Position numbers and translations under genes: made by a program. Below the pieces are notes generated by a model, which had not been told where the DNA came from, ran no database searches, and worked only from the letters and a program-made list of their open reading frames with translations. From STF1-184 sp050178795 (lineage in GTDB: Bacteria; Bacillota; Clostridia; Christensenellales; UBA1242), in contig JBFXFT010000007.1 in assembly GCA_050178795.1 (NCBI GenBank), positions 1 to 64,000 of the forward strand: a stretch of DNA of 64,000 nt. The letters run 5' to 3'. Of this stretch, positions 49,423 through 59,300 are shown in pieces (within the stretch, counting starts at the first letter, position 1; every line of letters begins with the position of its first letter).

Positions 49423-50394
49423 TTATTTTACCATTTTATTTACTCTGTTCATAATGGCTTTTCCCAAGCCCTCATTTTTGACAGCATAAATAAGTATGTA
49501 ATTATATTTCTTTTCTGCCTTTCTTAGTGAAGAGTACAAATTTTTTGCGTAATCTTCAATTGTTTCGCCCATATTTATGCTTTTACCAATAAAACCTATT
49601 AGGTTAATTTTTAACCCCAAAACAACTGGGTTATAGCCCTCATTTTTGGCATTATAATATTGCTTTTTAATGTCGTCCACTAAAACTACAGGGCAACTTG
49701 GACTGTAATGTTTATATTTCATACCCGGAGAGGCAACTTTTTGACCTTCCGCTATTTTTTGCACCTCTTGAACTGAACCGCAAACCTTTTTTATTTGCTC
49801 GGAGGTAATTTTACCGGGGCGCAATATTATTGGAACATCGCCAGTAGCGTCAACTACCGTGCTCTCTATTCCTATTTCGCTGGTCTTGCCGTCTATTATA
49901 TATTTTATTTTGCCACCTAATTCGTCTTTTACCGCTTTTGCCGTTGTGGCGCTCATTCTTGTAGATATATTTGCGCTAGGTGCCGCTAAAGGCAAATTAG
50001 AGGCTTTAAGTAGTGCTATTGCAGTCTTGTGAGACGGCATTCTTATTGCCACTGTGTCTAGTCCCCTACTAACGAGTGGGCTAACCGTTCCTTTGCTCTT
50101 CAAAACGAGTGTTAAAGGTCCTGGCATAAAAGCCTTCATAAGTTTTTTTGCCGTATCGTTAATTTCGGTTACTAAATTAAAAAGGTCATAGCCCTCGTGT
50201 ATGTGTACTATTAGTGGGTTATCTTGTGGGCGGTTTTTTACAACAAAAACTTGCGCTACAGCCTCACTATTAAAAGCGTCTGCTGCAAGTCCATAAACAG
50301 TTTCTGTTGGAAGCCCTATCAGCCCACCCCTTTTTAGTTCATTTGTTGCCACTGCAAAATTATGTTCTGTTGGTCTTAAAATTTTTGTTTTCAT
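49423..50394 (-). CDS. ywlC: Threonylcarbamoyl-AMP synthase (Sua5/YwlC)
   Basis: A 323-residue protein. The N-terminal YrdC domain (GGLIGLPTETVYGLAADAFN, FVVKNRPQDNPLIVHI, RGLDTVAIRMPSH, LAAPSANISTRMSAT) makes threonylcarbamoyl-AMP for t6A37 tRNA modification. A C-terminal Sua5 domain (from about 225) distinguishes it from single-domain TsaC. Length is typical for Sua5-type enzymes. AAAAGGG lies six bases before the ATG. The LtaS-like gene starts 28 bases downstream, so the two are probably one transcript, a chance rather than functional link. Confidence 0.95.
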   Translation of the reverse strand: MKTKILRPTEHNFAVATNELKRGGLIGLPTETVYGLAADAFNSEAVAQVFVVKNRPQDNPLIVHIHEGYDLFNLVTEINDTAKKLMKAFMPGPLTLVLKSKGTVSPLVSRGLDTVAIRMPSHKTAIALLKASNLPLAAPSANISTRMSATTAKAVKDELGGKIKYIIDGKTSEIGIESTVVDATGDVPIILRPGKITSEQIKKVCGSVQEVQKIAEGQKVASPGMKYKHYSPSCPVVLVDDIKKQYYNAKNEGYNPVVLGLKINLIGFIGKSINMGETIEDYAKNLYSSLRKAEKKYNYILIYAVKNEGLGKAIMNRVNKMVK

Positions 50395-50481
50395 ATTTGC
50401 CCTTTTACTTATATATAAAGTTTAGCATTAAAAATAAAATATTGCAACTTTAAAAATTTTTATTATTTTTTAAAAATCTGC

Positions 50482-50487
50482 TATAAT
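50482..50487 (+). promoter_or_regulatory. -10 box just upstream of the small gene at 50494
   Basis: A perfect TATAAT at 50482-50487 ends six bases before the ATG, so a transcript from it would begin at or next to the start codon. No Shine-Dalgarno sequence fits between. The -35 region is poor. Confidence 0.55.
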
Positions 50488-50493
50488 TTTTAT

Positions 50494-50694
50494 ATGAGTT
50501 ATTTTAATTATCACGCCAAGGCGAAAAATTTAATAAAAAATGGCAAACTTCTTCACTATGAAGTTGTAGAAAAATACAACTCCATAAACCCTGCCTTATT
50601 GCTACACTTTGAAAGTGGGCTTATTATGCCAATTAGAAATTATAGGTGGGAGGAATATTTCTCTCTAATAAAAGAAGTAGATAAAAATATTTAG
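50494..50694 (+). CDS. Small conserved-type protein, probably leaderless
   Basis: 66 residues. The sequence (MSYFNYHAKAKNLIKNGK, then LLLHFESGLIMPIRNYRWEEYF) resembles a small Firmicutes protein of unknown function that I recall as widespread. It is soluble, with a helix and a beta hairpin. The TATAAT box ends six bases before the ATG and no Shine-Dalgarno site is present, so the message is likely leaderless. It is the only plus-strand gene between 34.5 and 64 kb. It ends in TAG and is followed by a strong bidirectional terminator. Confidence 0.75.
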   Translation: MSYFNYHAKAKNLIKNGKLLHYEVVEKYNSINPALLLHFESGLIMPIRNYRWEEYFSLIKEVDKNI

Positions 50695-50702
50695 ATTGGC
50701 AC

Positions 50703-50735
50703 AAAAAAAGCAAGTAAATTCTACTTGCTTTTTTA
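50703..50735. terminator. Bidirectional intrinsic terminator
   Basis: AAAAAAGCAAGTA with TACTTGCTTTTTT around a five-base loop, between the small gene (+) and the CvpA-like gene (-). Confidence 0.9.
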
Positions 50736-50751
50736 TTTATAGTTTTGTTAA

Positions 50752-53592
50752 TTAGATTACTGGGTCTGGAGTAATGCTTGTTACAAATGCTTGTAAGTAA
50801 GCCTTGAACTCAACTAGTGCTGGAGTTGTTGCATTGATAGCAGCAACGCCTGCATTTAATTCGTCAATTTGTGTTTGACTAATAATTGCCTTAATTTCAG
50901 CGGTGTCGCCAAGGTTAAGGTCGTTATCATCTGCCCAAAGTACTAATTTAACGAATGAAACTGCTAGACCAGCGTTATTAGATACCCAAGTAATGTCTGC
51001 TTCAGCCATCCAAGCAGGTGCTTCTTCTTCATTAGCGGTTTGCTCCATTAATGTAGCGAAGAATGTGTCTGCAACATAACTTGTTGACAACTTAGCAATT
51101 GCTGTATTTGCAAGTGTCTCATCTAATGAACCATTATTTAAGTAATATAGGTAAATGTTAACTGCATCTTTTAAGATGTCGCTCTCTGTAGCCCAATCAA
51201 TGTTAGCTATAACAATTGGAGTATAGAATGGAGCCTCGGCCATAAGGTCGTCATAAACGCCTTGTAGTACTGCAATCAATTCTGGACTCATATTGTCTAG
51301 GTCAGCAATGCTGTCTATTAAAGCTTGAACTTGTGTTGGAGTATAGTTTACAAATGTTTCATCTGCAATTGCAACACCTAATTTAAAGAATTCTGCTAAA
51401 GTGTCAACATTATCAATTAAATCTTGTACGTGTAAACTGCTTGCCCAAGCAAATTCTGCGTCGGCTTTGCTTACACCATATTGCATTAGGTTATCAAAGA
51501 ATGCTATAAATTCTGTATCTCCGTCAACGCTTTGAACAGCCGTTACAAGAGCGTCAATGTCTGCATTTGTTAATCCTTCAATTCCGTTTTGACTAATGTT
51601 AAATATAAAGTCAATCATTTGTGCAAAGAATGCTGCGTTATCGCTGATATTTTGAACATCTAGGTCAGTAGCCCATGTAGGAACTTCTGTTTCACCTAAA
51701 CCTTCAATAAAGGCTGCTCTAATCGCACCATCTAGAACTATGTCAAGTAGGTCACTATTAGCAAGTCCTTGAATTATATTAACAATATCTTCTGCGTTTA
51801 CTTCGTGTGTAGAATCAATTAAAACATATAAATCAATTGCGTCTTGTATTAGACCAAACTCTGTAGCCCAGTCGGTAGTATTAAGTGCTGCTTTTAGGGC
51901 TGGCAAGTCAACATAGTCTCCTGCCTTTTCTTCGACTTGAGGCATACTGAATATTGCATCAATTAGACTTGATGCTATTCCACCAAATAGTTGAGAGTAT
52001 GCGTCATTAGGATCATTTGGATTATCCATAATTAAGTTAATTACTTCGCCTAGGTCTGCAATTTGTAATTGGCTAATAATTGCCATTGGATCTCCATTTG
52101 TATCTAAGTTAAATGGATCCATACTGTTTACAAATACAACTAACTTGTAAGCGATATCTGTTAAAACTTGTGCTTCTTGTTCCCAATCAATAGTTGTTGC
52201 GTCCAACCTGTCAATAACGATGGCTGTTGCTTCAGGAGCCCTGCCTTCATTCATCATTGCTTCAATGTAACCAAGTGCAACGTTTACGCCTTGTGGCATT
52301 AAAGTTCTTAAAGAGTTAGATTCAAGCATTGCTACTATAACGTCATTTAACACTGACCTATCGCTAGCAAATAGAGCCAACATTTGTTCGCCAAATTGTT
52401 GTCCTGTAATCTCCCCTTTTGCTACTTGGAAAATTAAATCTACAGCGCCATGATTATCTAGTGCCTCGCCCATATGAACAAGTGCTAGAACGTCAGTCTT
52501 GTAGCCTTCCATTGTTGCTTCGTCTATGTTGTTAATGAATTCAGAAATAAATTCTCTAACATCGGTATTTGCTGGAAGCCCATCTACCATTTCGTCATAA
52601 CCATACTCGGCATTTGTAGTAAACTCATTTGCCAAATATGGAGCATAGTCTTCAATTAATAATTGTAGTGAGTTAAGATCAAATATCTTATCTACCAAGT
52701 TTTCAATTAAATCCCAATCTATATCAGTTACTTCGCCAGATTGGATACCTTGAATCATTGTAATTAATTGTTCAATGTCTCCTGCTATTTCCATACCAGT
52801 AGCTGCTTCTTGACGAGGTTTAATTTTTATAGTCTCACCAGCATCGTTTGTAATGGTAATAGTAGTAAGACCATCAAACATCTTCTCATCAAAGCCACCG
52901 ATACCGCCAATTATACCTAGTGCAGAATTTTCATACACTGGTAAATATTGAACAATCTCTTCTGGCAAGAAGTCGCCTAATAGGTTTACACCTGAACCAT
53001 CTGTGCCCTCTACATTGATTATACTACTTACACCAGCAACTGGCATAAATGTAATAAGTGCAATTGCTACACCTTGTACGGCACCAATAAAGCCACCAGC
53101 AAATCTGTGTTTTTTAACTGGGTCGCCGTCTTTATTTTTCTTGTTGTAATGAGATGCCATAATTGCATAGAATGGCCAAGTAATAATTTTTAGAATCCAG
53201 AAACCGCCTAAAAATATTACAAGGTTTGTTACGATAGCAGGTAGTTGCTCTACCAAACTAAGGAACGATGGGTTTGCACTAACAAAATCTTGAATTGTTG
53301 CGCTGCTATCTATGAATGCTTGCATCAATGCTTGCAATGTAGTAATTGTAACTGGTGAGCCACCTATTGTTACTGTTGCACCGTTCAATACACTGGATAA
53401 ATCATAAGTCAATAACCAGCTTGAAATATAAGGCGCAAGGAAATACATAACTACTGCAATAGAGACAATAAATACAAGTCTAAGACCAGATTTTTTAGCA
53501 CCCCTACCTACACCAAACAAAAATCCCATAACAACGAAAAACGCAAACACGCCGTTAATTATGAGAGTAATTGTTTCTTGAGTTAATTCCAT
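50752..53592 (-). CDS. CvpA-like membrane protein with a 740-residue repeat tail
   Basis: A 946-residue protein. Four N-terminal helices (about 8-30, 36-59, 112-140, 165-190) and the loops GVGRGAKKSGLRL and VQGVAIALITFMPVAGV resemble the CvpA (colicin V production) family, normally 160-200 residues. The following 740 residues are acidic, helical and repetitive. A unit starting DWATE or DWEQE, with LKDAVNIYLYY-type helix, recurs (IDWEQEAQVL, TDWATEFGLIQ, IDWATESDILK), and another unit has the form WATDLDVQNISDNAAFF. No wall-anchor is seen at the C-terminus. Function is unknown. AGGAGG precedes the ATG. Confidence 0.85.
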   Translation of the reverse strand: MELTQETITLIINGVFAFFVVMGFLFGVGRGAKKSGLRLVFIVSIAVVMYFLAPYISSWLLTYDLSSVLNGATVTIGGSPVTITTLQALMQAFIDSSATIQDFVSANPSFLSLVEQLPAIVTNLVIFLGGFWILKIITWPFYAIMASHYNKKNKDGDPVKKHRFAGGFIGAVQGVAIALITFMPVAGVSSIINVEGTDGSGVNLLGDFLPEEIVQYLPVYENSALGIIGGIGGFDEKMFDGLTTITITNDAGETIKIKPRQEAATGMEIAGDIEQLITMIQGIQSGEVTDIDWDLIENLVDKIFDLNSLQLLIEDYAPYLANEFTTNAEYGYDEMVDGLPANTDVREFISEFINNIDEATMEGYKTDVLALVHMGEALDNHGAVDLIFQVAKGEITGQQFGEQMLALFASDRSVLNDVIVAMLESNSLRTLMPQGVNVALGYIEAMMNEGRAPEATAIVIDRLDATTIDWEQEAQVLTDIAYKLVVFVNSMDPFNLDTNGDPMAIISQLQIADLGEVINLIMDNPNDPNDAYSQLFGGIASSLIDAIFSMPQVEEKAGDYVDLPALKAALNTTDWATEFGLIQDAIDLYVLIDSTHEVNAEDIVNIIQGLANSDLLDIVLDGAIRAAFIEGLGETEVPTWATDLDVQNISDNAAFFAQMIDFIFNISQNGIEGLTNADIDALVTAVQSVDGDTEFIAFFDNLMQYGVSKADAEFAWASSLHVQDLIDNVDTLAEFFKLGVAIADETFVNYTPTQVQALIDSIADLDNMSPELIAVLQGVYDDLMAEAPFYTPIVIANIDWATESDILKDAVNIYLYYLNNGSLDETLANTAIAKLSTSYVADTFFATLMEQTANEEEAPAWMAEADITWVSNNAGLAVSFVKLVLWADDNDLNLGDTAEIKAIISQTQIDELNAGVAAINATTPALVEFKAYLQAFVTSITPDPVI

Positions 53593-53664
53593 AACTCTAA
53601 ACCTCCTATTTTTAAAAATCCTATATTTATATTAGGGTATATTTTTTACTGTACACAAATATAT

Positions 53665-53693
53665 ATTATAATGATAATACAAAAAATTGTAAA
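53665..53693 (-). promoter_or_regulatory. Promoter of the CvpA-like gene
   Basis: On the minus strand TTTACA (53688-53693) and TATAAT (53665-53670) with a 17-base spacer, 73 bases upstream of the start codon. Confidence 0.65.
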
Positions 53694-53699
53694 CTTCAA

Positions 53700-53759
53700 C
53701 TAAAAAAAGGCTTTTTCTTTAAAAAATGAGTATCTAAACCCATATAGAAAAGCCTTTTA
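53700..53759 (-). terminator. Long intrinsic terminator of nadK
   Basis: GAAAAGCCTTTT pairs with AAAAGGCTTTTTC across a loop that itself contains ATGGGT/ACTCAT, giving an extended hairpin with a T-run on the minus strand. Confidence 0.78.
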
Positions 53760-53781
53760 ATAAACTATTTATGATTGGAAA

Positions 53782-54597
53782 TTATTTTTGAGTTTTGTTA
53801 TCAATAAATTTACTGTTTATCTTTTTAAAGAAACTGCAATTATTTAGTCTTAATCTGTTTATTTTTTTGTTGCACACCTTGGTAGCTATTTGAGACACGT
53901 TTTTAAACTCATAATTTACTCCGTCAACTATTACTAGTAAGTCAGTATTTTGCTCTAATGGCTCAATTTCAATTAGGTCAGTCTCTGGTACGATAAGCGG
54001 ATTTTTTAAACTGTGATTAACTGTGCTGTTAAAAACACCTATTGGCACTATTTGAAGTGCGTGTAAACTATCGTGTATTATGGCACCACCATAACTTAAA
54101 TTGTGTGCGGTTGAACCAACGCTAGTGGAAATTAAAAGAGCATCGCCCATAAAGCGTTCAACTTGCGCCCCTGCAATTTGTAAATTGAGTTTCATCAAGT
54201 TTAAGTCTTTTCGCCTTATTATTATTTCGTTGAACGAATTAAAACTGTGTTCCTTGCCCTCACTTATTATTTGCGTGTTTTGAATTCCTGTTTTTGTTAC
54301 GCTATACGTCTCTTCTTTTATATTTTTTATAAGTAGGTCAATTTCATCGGTCGCCACCTCTTGCAAAAAACCTAAGGTCCCTGCGTTTATTCCGACATAC
54401 AGCATTTGAGAACTATAATCTGTAGCCTTTAACATTCTAATAAAAGAACCGTCGCCACCTATTGCTATTGAAAGGTCTTGTCCCTCATCTACAATTTTAA
54501 AGCCACTATTAATTAGTTTTTGCCTCAATGTATTTAAAACACTCATTGACTTTTCATTCTCGTTGTAAAAAATTTTTATATTTTTAATATTTTGCAT
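53782..54597 (-). CDS. nadK: NAD kinase
   Basis: A 271-residue protein with the NAD/ATP kinase signatures: GGDGSFIRMLK (GGDG motif, residues 47-57), YVGINAGTLGFLQEV, FNEIIIRR, then the C-terminal domain with SVGSTAHNLSYGGAIIH and the conserved PLIVPE. It phosphorylates NAD to NADP. AAAGGAG lies seven bases before the ATG. RdgB lies upstream, but a strong terminator (54678-54708) separates them. The extended hairpin at 53700-53759 ends its transcript. Confidence 0.95.
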   Translation of the reverse strand: MQNIKNIKIFYNENEKSMSVLNTLRQKLINSGFKIVDEGQDLSIAIGGDGSFIRMLKATDYSSQMLYVGINAGTLGFLQEVATDEIDLLIKNIKEETYSVTKTGIQNTQIISEGKEHSFNSFNEIIIRRKDLNLMKLNLQIAGAQVERFMGDALLISTSVGSTAHNLSYGGAIIHDSLHALQIVPIGVFNSTVNHSLKNPLIVPETDLIEIEPLEQNTDLLVIVDGVNYEFKNVSQIATKVCNKKINRLRLNNCSFFKKINSKFIDNKTQK

Positions 54598-54677
54598 ATA
54601 TTAACTCCTTTTGTATTTTTAATATTATCACTTTTTTGTTTTTAAAGCAAATAATAACATTGGCGCAAATTACCAAT

Positions 54678-54708
54678 AAAAAGAGCAATAAATTTATTGC
54701 TCTTTTTT
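54678..54708 (-). terminator. Intrinsic terminator of rdgB
   Basis: AAAAAGAGCAATAAA with TTTATTGCTCTTTTT, overlapping the last codons and stop of the gene on the minus strand. Confidence 0.87.
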
Positions 54709-55308
54709 AATGTGTTTAATTAAAGTTTTTATTGCTTCACGCCTACTTGATATTTGCGCTTTTTCGTCCTTTGTATATTCGCTAACCACCCTGCCATCTT
54801 CAAGTTCTAGTATTTGGTCGTAAGCAAAACCCTCTTTAAAATTGTGTGTATCTATGTTATAGTCGGCAATTTTACCTTTTAATTCGCCAACACCCTCATA
54901 AGTGTTGCCATTTTTATCAATAGCCACAAATACGGAGACATATTTTGCGCTTCTGTTTTTTTCGTTATTCTTTTTAAACAACTCCAAAACTGCTTTTGCC
55001 CTATCTATTTCTGTGCCCTCTTTCCAGCGCTTTGCGTGTACTCCAGCAATGTGTGGAAAAGCCTCAATGAAAAAGCCAAAATCTTCGCTTATTATGTAGT
55101 CATAAGGGTTATGTTTTAATAAATCAAATATGGCCTTTGCTTTTAAATGTGCGTTACCAAGTAATGTGCTTGCACTTTCCTCAACATCTTCAACTATGTT
55201 TGCGTCTTCTAGTCCGTCAATCATTAAATCTTCCGAAAAAAGTTCCTTAAAAATTTTTGTACTCTCAAAAACTTTGTGAGGGTTGTGTGTAGCCAATAAT
55301 ATTTTCAT
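54694..55308 (-). CDS. rdgB: Non-canonical purine NTP pyrophosphatase (RdgB/HAM1)
   Basis: A 204-residue protein with the HAM1 start KILLATHNPHKVFE, the middle AHLKAKAIFD (K-x-K-A) and EDFGFFIEAFPHIAGVHAKRW, and YDQILELEDGRVVSEYT near the end. It removes ITP, dITP and XTP from the nucleotide pool. The SGL segment of the common family reads EDFGFF here. Upstream, 22 bases away, is the YwaF-like gene, so they may be an operon. GAAGG lies six bases before the ATG. Confidence 0.92.
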   Translation of the reverse strand: MKILLATHNPHKVFESTKIFKELFSEDLMIDGLEDANIVEDVEESASTLLGNAHLKAKAIFDLLKHNPYDYIISEDFGFFIEAFPHIAGVHAKRWKEGTEIDRAKAVLELFKKNNEKNRSAKYVSVFVAIDKNGNTYEGVGELKGKIADYNIDTHNFKEGFAYDQILELEDGRVVSEYTKDEKAQISSRREAIKTLIKHIKKEQ

Positions 55309-55330
55309 TTTTACCTTCTGTTTTTAACTT

Positions 55331-56164
55331 TTATGCTGTTTTGCAGCCTTTGTTTTTTATGCAATTATTTATTCTGCGCGATATTAAGCGAACAAGCATT
55401 CCAAGAAGTAGCATTATATAAGCAACTAATGCAAAGCCTAAGATGTATGCTGCCAAGAATACAAGATAAGGGTAATCTGCACGAATCATACTTAAAATTG
55501 GTAAATGGTTGCCAAAATATGGACTTATAAAGAACATATTAAAGGTTTCTGAACCAACTATGCCTGTAGAATACATAACATAATCCATTCCTAGTGCCAT
55601 AGCAACTATTATTGCAAATACAAGGCTTGCACTTAAAATTGTTTTATGCTCTAATTTTGCCCTACCGCTTGCAAGCATATATACGCCAATTACAAGCATA
55701 AGACCGTGATGAATCATAGTTTGAATGTTTATTCCGATTGTGCCAATAAATACGTCTCCCGGATATAACATTACCGCTAAACCAGCAAATAAAGTGTATG
55801 TTCCTAAAAAAGCAAATAGTGCATTTTGAACTTTACCCTTATGCAATAGTCCTGCAAGTAACATTACATACATTGGAACCGAACAAAATTGGAATGGAAA
55901 AGCATACCATTGGTAGTCCCAAACATCTGTTGAGCCATTGTAAGAAAAATTTAATTGTTTATAAATCTCAAAGAGTATCATAATAATACTAAAAGTTAAC
56001 AATATTTTTCTATTTGTTTTGTCGTCCGCGTTCCTGAACTTAACTACCATAAAAATGGCTAGCGCAATCATTATAGAAAGCATCATTAGGTGAAACCAAC
56101 CATAGGCCGTTGGAGTAGCCATTTGACCGTCTAAAAAGTCTAAAATTCGTTCAAAAAAATTCAT
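55331..56164 (-). CDS. YwaF/TIGR02206-family membrane protein (paralogue 2)
   Basis: A 277-residue integral membrane protein with about seven helices. WYAFPFQFCSVPMYVMLLAGL and IQTMIHHGLMLVIGVYMLASG are the family-typical helices with conserved polar and aromatic residues. It is longer than the paralogue at 15356 by about 40 residues, mostly at the N-terminus. Function is unknown. It starts the transcript that contains rdgB. AGAGG lies nine bases before the ATG. Confidence 0.85.
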   Translation of the reverse strand: MNFFERILDFLDGQMATPTAYGWFHLMMLSIMIALAIFMVVKFRNADDKTNRKILLTFSIIMILFEIYKQLNFSYNGSTDVWDYQWYAFPFQFCSVPMYVMLLAGLLHKGKVQNALFAFLGTYTLFAGLAVMLYPGDVFIGTIGINIQTMIHHGLMLVIGVYMLASGRAKLEHKTILSASLVFAIIVAMALGMDYVMYSTGIVGSETFNMFFISPYFGNHLPILSMIRADYPYLVFLAAYILGFALVAYIMLLLGMLVRLISRRINNCIKNKGCKTA

Positions 56165-56316
56165 AAGAAAACCTCTATGTAAAATATTTTATGTCACATT
56201 TACATTTTAATGTATAAAACAAATAATAGTCAATTATATTTTAGTAATTTGTTATTTATTGTAGATACTATATACATTATATATAGAGAGTGGCAACCAT
56301 CTATAGTAGCATAAAT

Positions 56317-56346
56317 AAAAAAACTGGGACGTATCCCAGTTTTTTA
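56317..56346 (-). terminator. Intrinsic terminator of the giant protein gene
   Basis: AAAAACTGGGA with TCCCAGTTTTT around a four-base loop, just downstream of the stop codon. Confidence 0.88.
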
Positions 56347-56353
56347 TTTGGTT

Positions 56354-59300
56354 TTATGCACTAGCTGAACCATAAATATATAAGCTGCTATCTTGTTTTA
56401 CTTCAATTACTATGCTTGCAGAAGTGTTAAGCGCCGTCAAGCTAACTTGAAGAGCGGTAACCCTATCAATGCTAGTAGTATTTGAACCGTCTACTTGAGT
56501 AGTCAAACTGTTATTTATGGAGTCTGTAGCAGTAAGGTAAATTGTAGATAATGGTTCAACCATTAAGTTTATTGTAGTAGTATTTTGCATTGGGTAAATC
56601 CAAATGTTTTCACCATCAGATACCTTTACAAATACTATTAGTGAACTATCAACGCCTTGGTCGTAAACACAACTAATTGTTGCTTGACTCTTCCATTGCG
56701 CTGTCAATGTAATGCTGCTATGAGAACCAGTGTAAATATTAGTAATAATATCTCCAACTGCGGCATAACTGTTGCTTGCATCTCTGTAAACTGATAGAGC
56801 AGTTACAGTAGTTACTTTCCAACCACCAAAATTGTAACCAATCTTAGTTATGTTTGTAGGTAAAGTAATTATTCCGCTAGTTATGTCATAAGTTCCATCA
56901 GAAACAAGTGTTCCACCATTTTCTAGGTATGTAATATAGTATGTAATTTTGTTCCATACAGCATACCATGTAACTCCAGTAGTTATAGCGGTAGAACTGC
57001 TTACGTTTGCAACAGTTGCAGAACTAGAAGTGCTCCAACCGCCGAATGTGTAGCCTGGTCTATCAGCCAAGTTTGCTGGCATGGTCGTATCTGCATCACC
57101 TGTAATTGAATAATTATAGGTTACATCAAGAGTCGCGTAAGTGCCAAGTGCGTCGTGGTTATAGTCAAAGGTTACTCTTGAAGTCCATAATGCATACCAA
57201 ATATCTGATGCGTTGACTACCGTATTTTCCGTGCTATCTGGTTGATCGTCTCCAGCAGTTGTAGCCCAACCTTCAAAGGTATGTCCACTCCACGTTGGAT
57301 TAGTTGGCATTGTTATCTCTGGGTCACTATATATTGAGTATCCATAAGTAACACTGCGAGTTGCATAAGTACCTAAACTGTCATGGTTATAATCAAATGC
57401 TATTGTGTATTTATTTATTTGCCATGTAGCAACAAGTGTACCAGTAGATGCAGTAGAAGGATAGTTAGCAATATAAGAATAACTAAATCCTTGAGAAGTA
57501 TTCATGCCAGTTGCAGTTAAACCTGTAGCGTCAAACATTGTAGAGTAAGCAACGTACCAAGTAATTGGTGCTACTTCAGGTCCATTCAAGGCGATATGTC
57601 CAAATGAGCTGAAAATTCCAGTTGTACCACATTGCCATTTAATAGCATAAACTTCCCATTCACCAGTTCCAGCAGTTGAAGTTAACCAAGTAATAACTGA
57701 GCCATCACCAATAGAATTGTTATGACGAACTAAGTTATATCCAACTGGTAACTTAGCAATGAAGAATTGATAGAATGTAGCGCCAGCATAAGAGTAAGTG
57801 GTTTGTACAAATCCACCAAGTTCTGGGGTTGCGTCTACGTTATTTGTAGTAATTGCAAGTTCGTAACTAGAATTTGTAGGGTTGTCGCTAGAAGCAGCAA
57901 CTCTGTTATAAGTTACATATCCAAGTCCTGCGTTGTTATAAACGCTAACGCTGTTGTAACCAGTCTTAAACATAGGGTCAATATTTAATATTTTACCAAA
58001 TGTGCTAACTGTACCATAACCCTCTAATAACCAACCGCCAAAGTCATAACTTGTCCAATCAGCGAACGAATAACCTGTCCTTGTTGGGTCTGCGATAGTA
58101 AATGAAGTATCGTAGGCACCAGCACGAGAAGTGTTAGAAGTTGTAGAGTTATAAGTTCCTCCGTTTGGATTTACAATTAATGTATAGTTATTTGGAGTCC
58201 ATTTAGCCATTAAGGTTGTATTGCCTGCAGTAGTATAAGTAGCAATTTGAGAAACACAACTACCATTATAGTATTGAGTTGCACCAGAAGCTGAAATTGC
58301 AACCCTGTTATAGGAAGAAATTGTAACTCCTGTTGCACTTGTGAAGTTTATGTCAATAAAGCTGTATGTGCCTATCCATGAAGTACCAGTTACTACTTCC
58401 CAACTACCATATATCCTGCTTCCGCTAATAGTGTAAGACGCAGACGAAATTGTTTTGTCATTTATGTCTATAGAACTAAATGCGGCAAGAGAACTAAATG
58501 TAATATCAAAATAAACTATAGAACCAAGTTGAATTTGAGTAGAACTATATGTGCCATTTGCAAACATAATTCTATATACAGTGCTTGCTAAAACAGAAGA
58601 ACTTGCAGTTGCAGTATAATCATTCGCGTAATAGTATCCGTTTAAACTGTATCCATTATAAGATGGTGTAGTAATAGAAGCTAGGGAACTATTATACGTT
58701 ACTGATTTAGATTGTTCGGTTGCTGTTTTATTGTTATCAAGTAAAGTCAATGTATAGTTATTTGCTGTCCACTTTGCATATATTGTATCGTTATCGTCAA
58801 TATAATTATAAAGGGTTGCAGCAGTTATTTGCTCTAAGAAGTCAGTATCATTATACCAACCACCGAAAGTATAACCCGTTCTGCTTATAGTGTAATCACT
58901 TGAACTTGTATACCATGGCAACGTTCCTATTGCGCTGTTATAAGTAACAGTCTTTGTAGCACTTGAACCACTGCCAGTCCAACTTCCGTTAGCCGTAATG
59001 GTTCCACTTTGTGCATTTAATGTCAATGTATGTGTCTTAGCAGTCCAAATTACATAAACATTATATGAACTTGATATAGCAGTATTATAATAGAAGTTTA
59101 CTGCGCCGCCATCTGTTGTGCTTAAACCGCTTGCCTCATAACCAGTTACAACTGGATAAGCTGGCATATTGTAAGAATTTACAAGACTATCAGTACCTAT
59201 TGTTTGTCCGTTTACAATAGTCCTTGTAGCGTATGTTGTGCTACCAGTTGTCTTAAATGTAATTATGCTTACACTAGAATTAAATGTTTGTAAAACTGGG

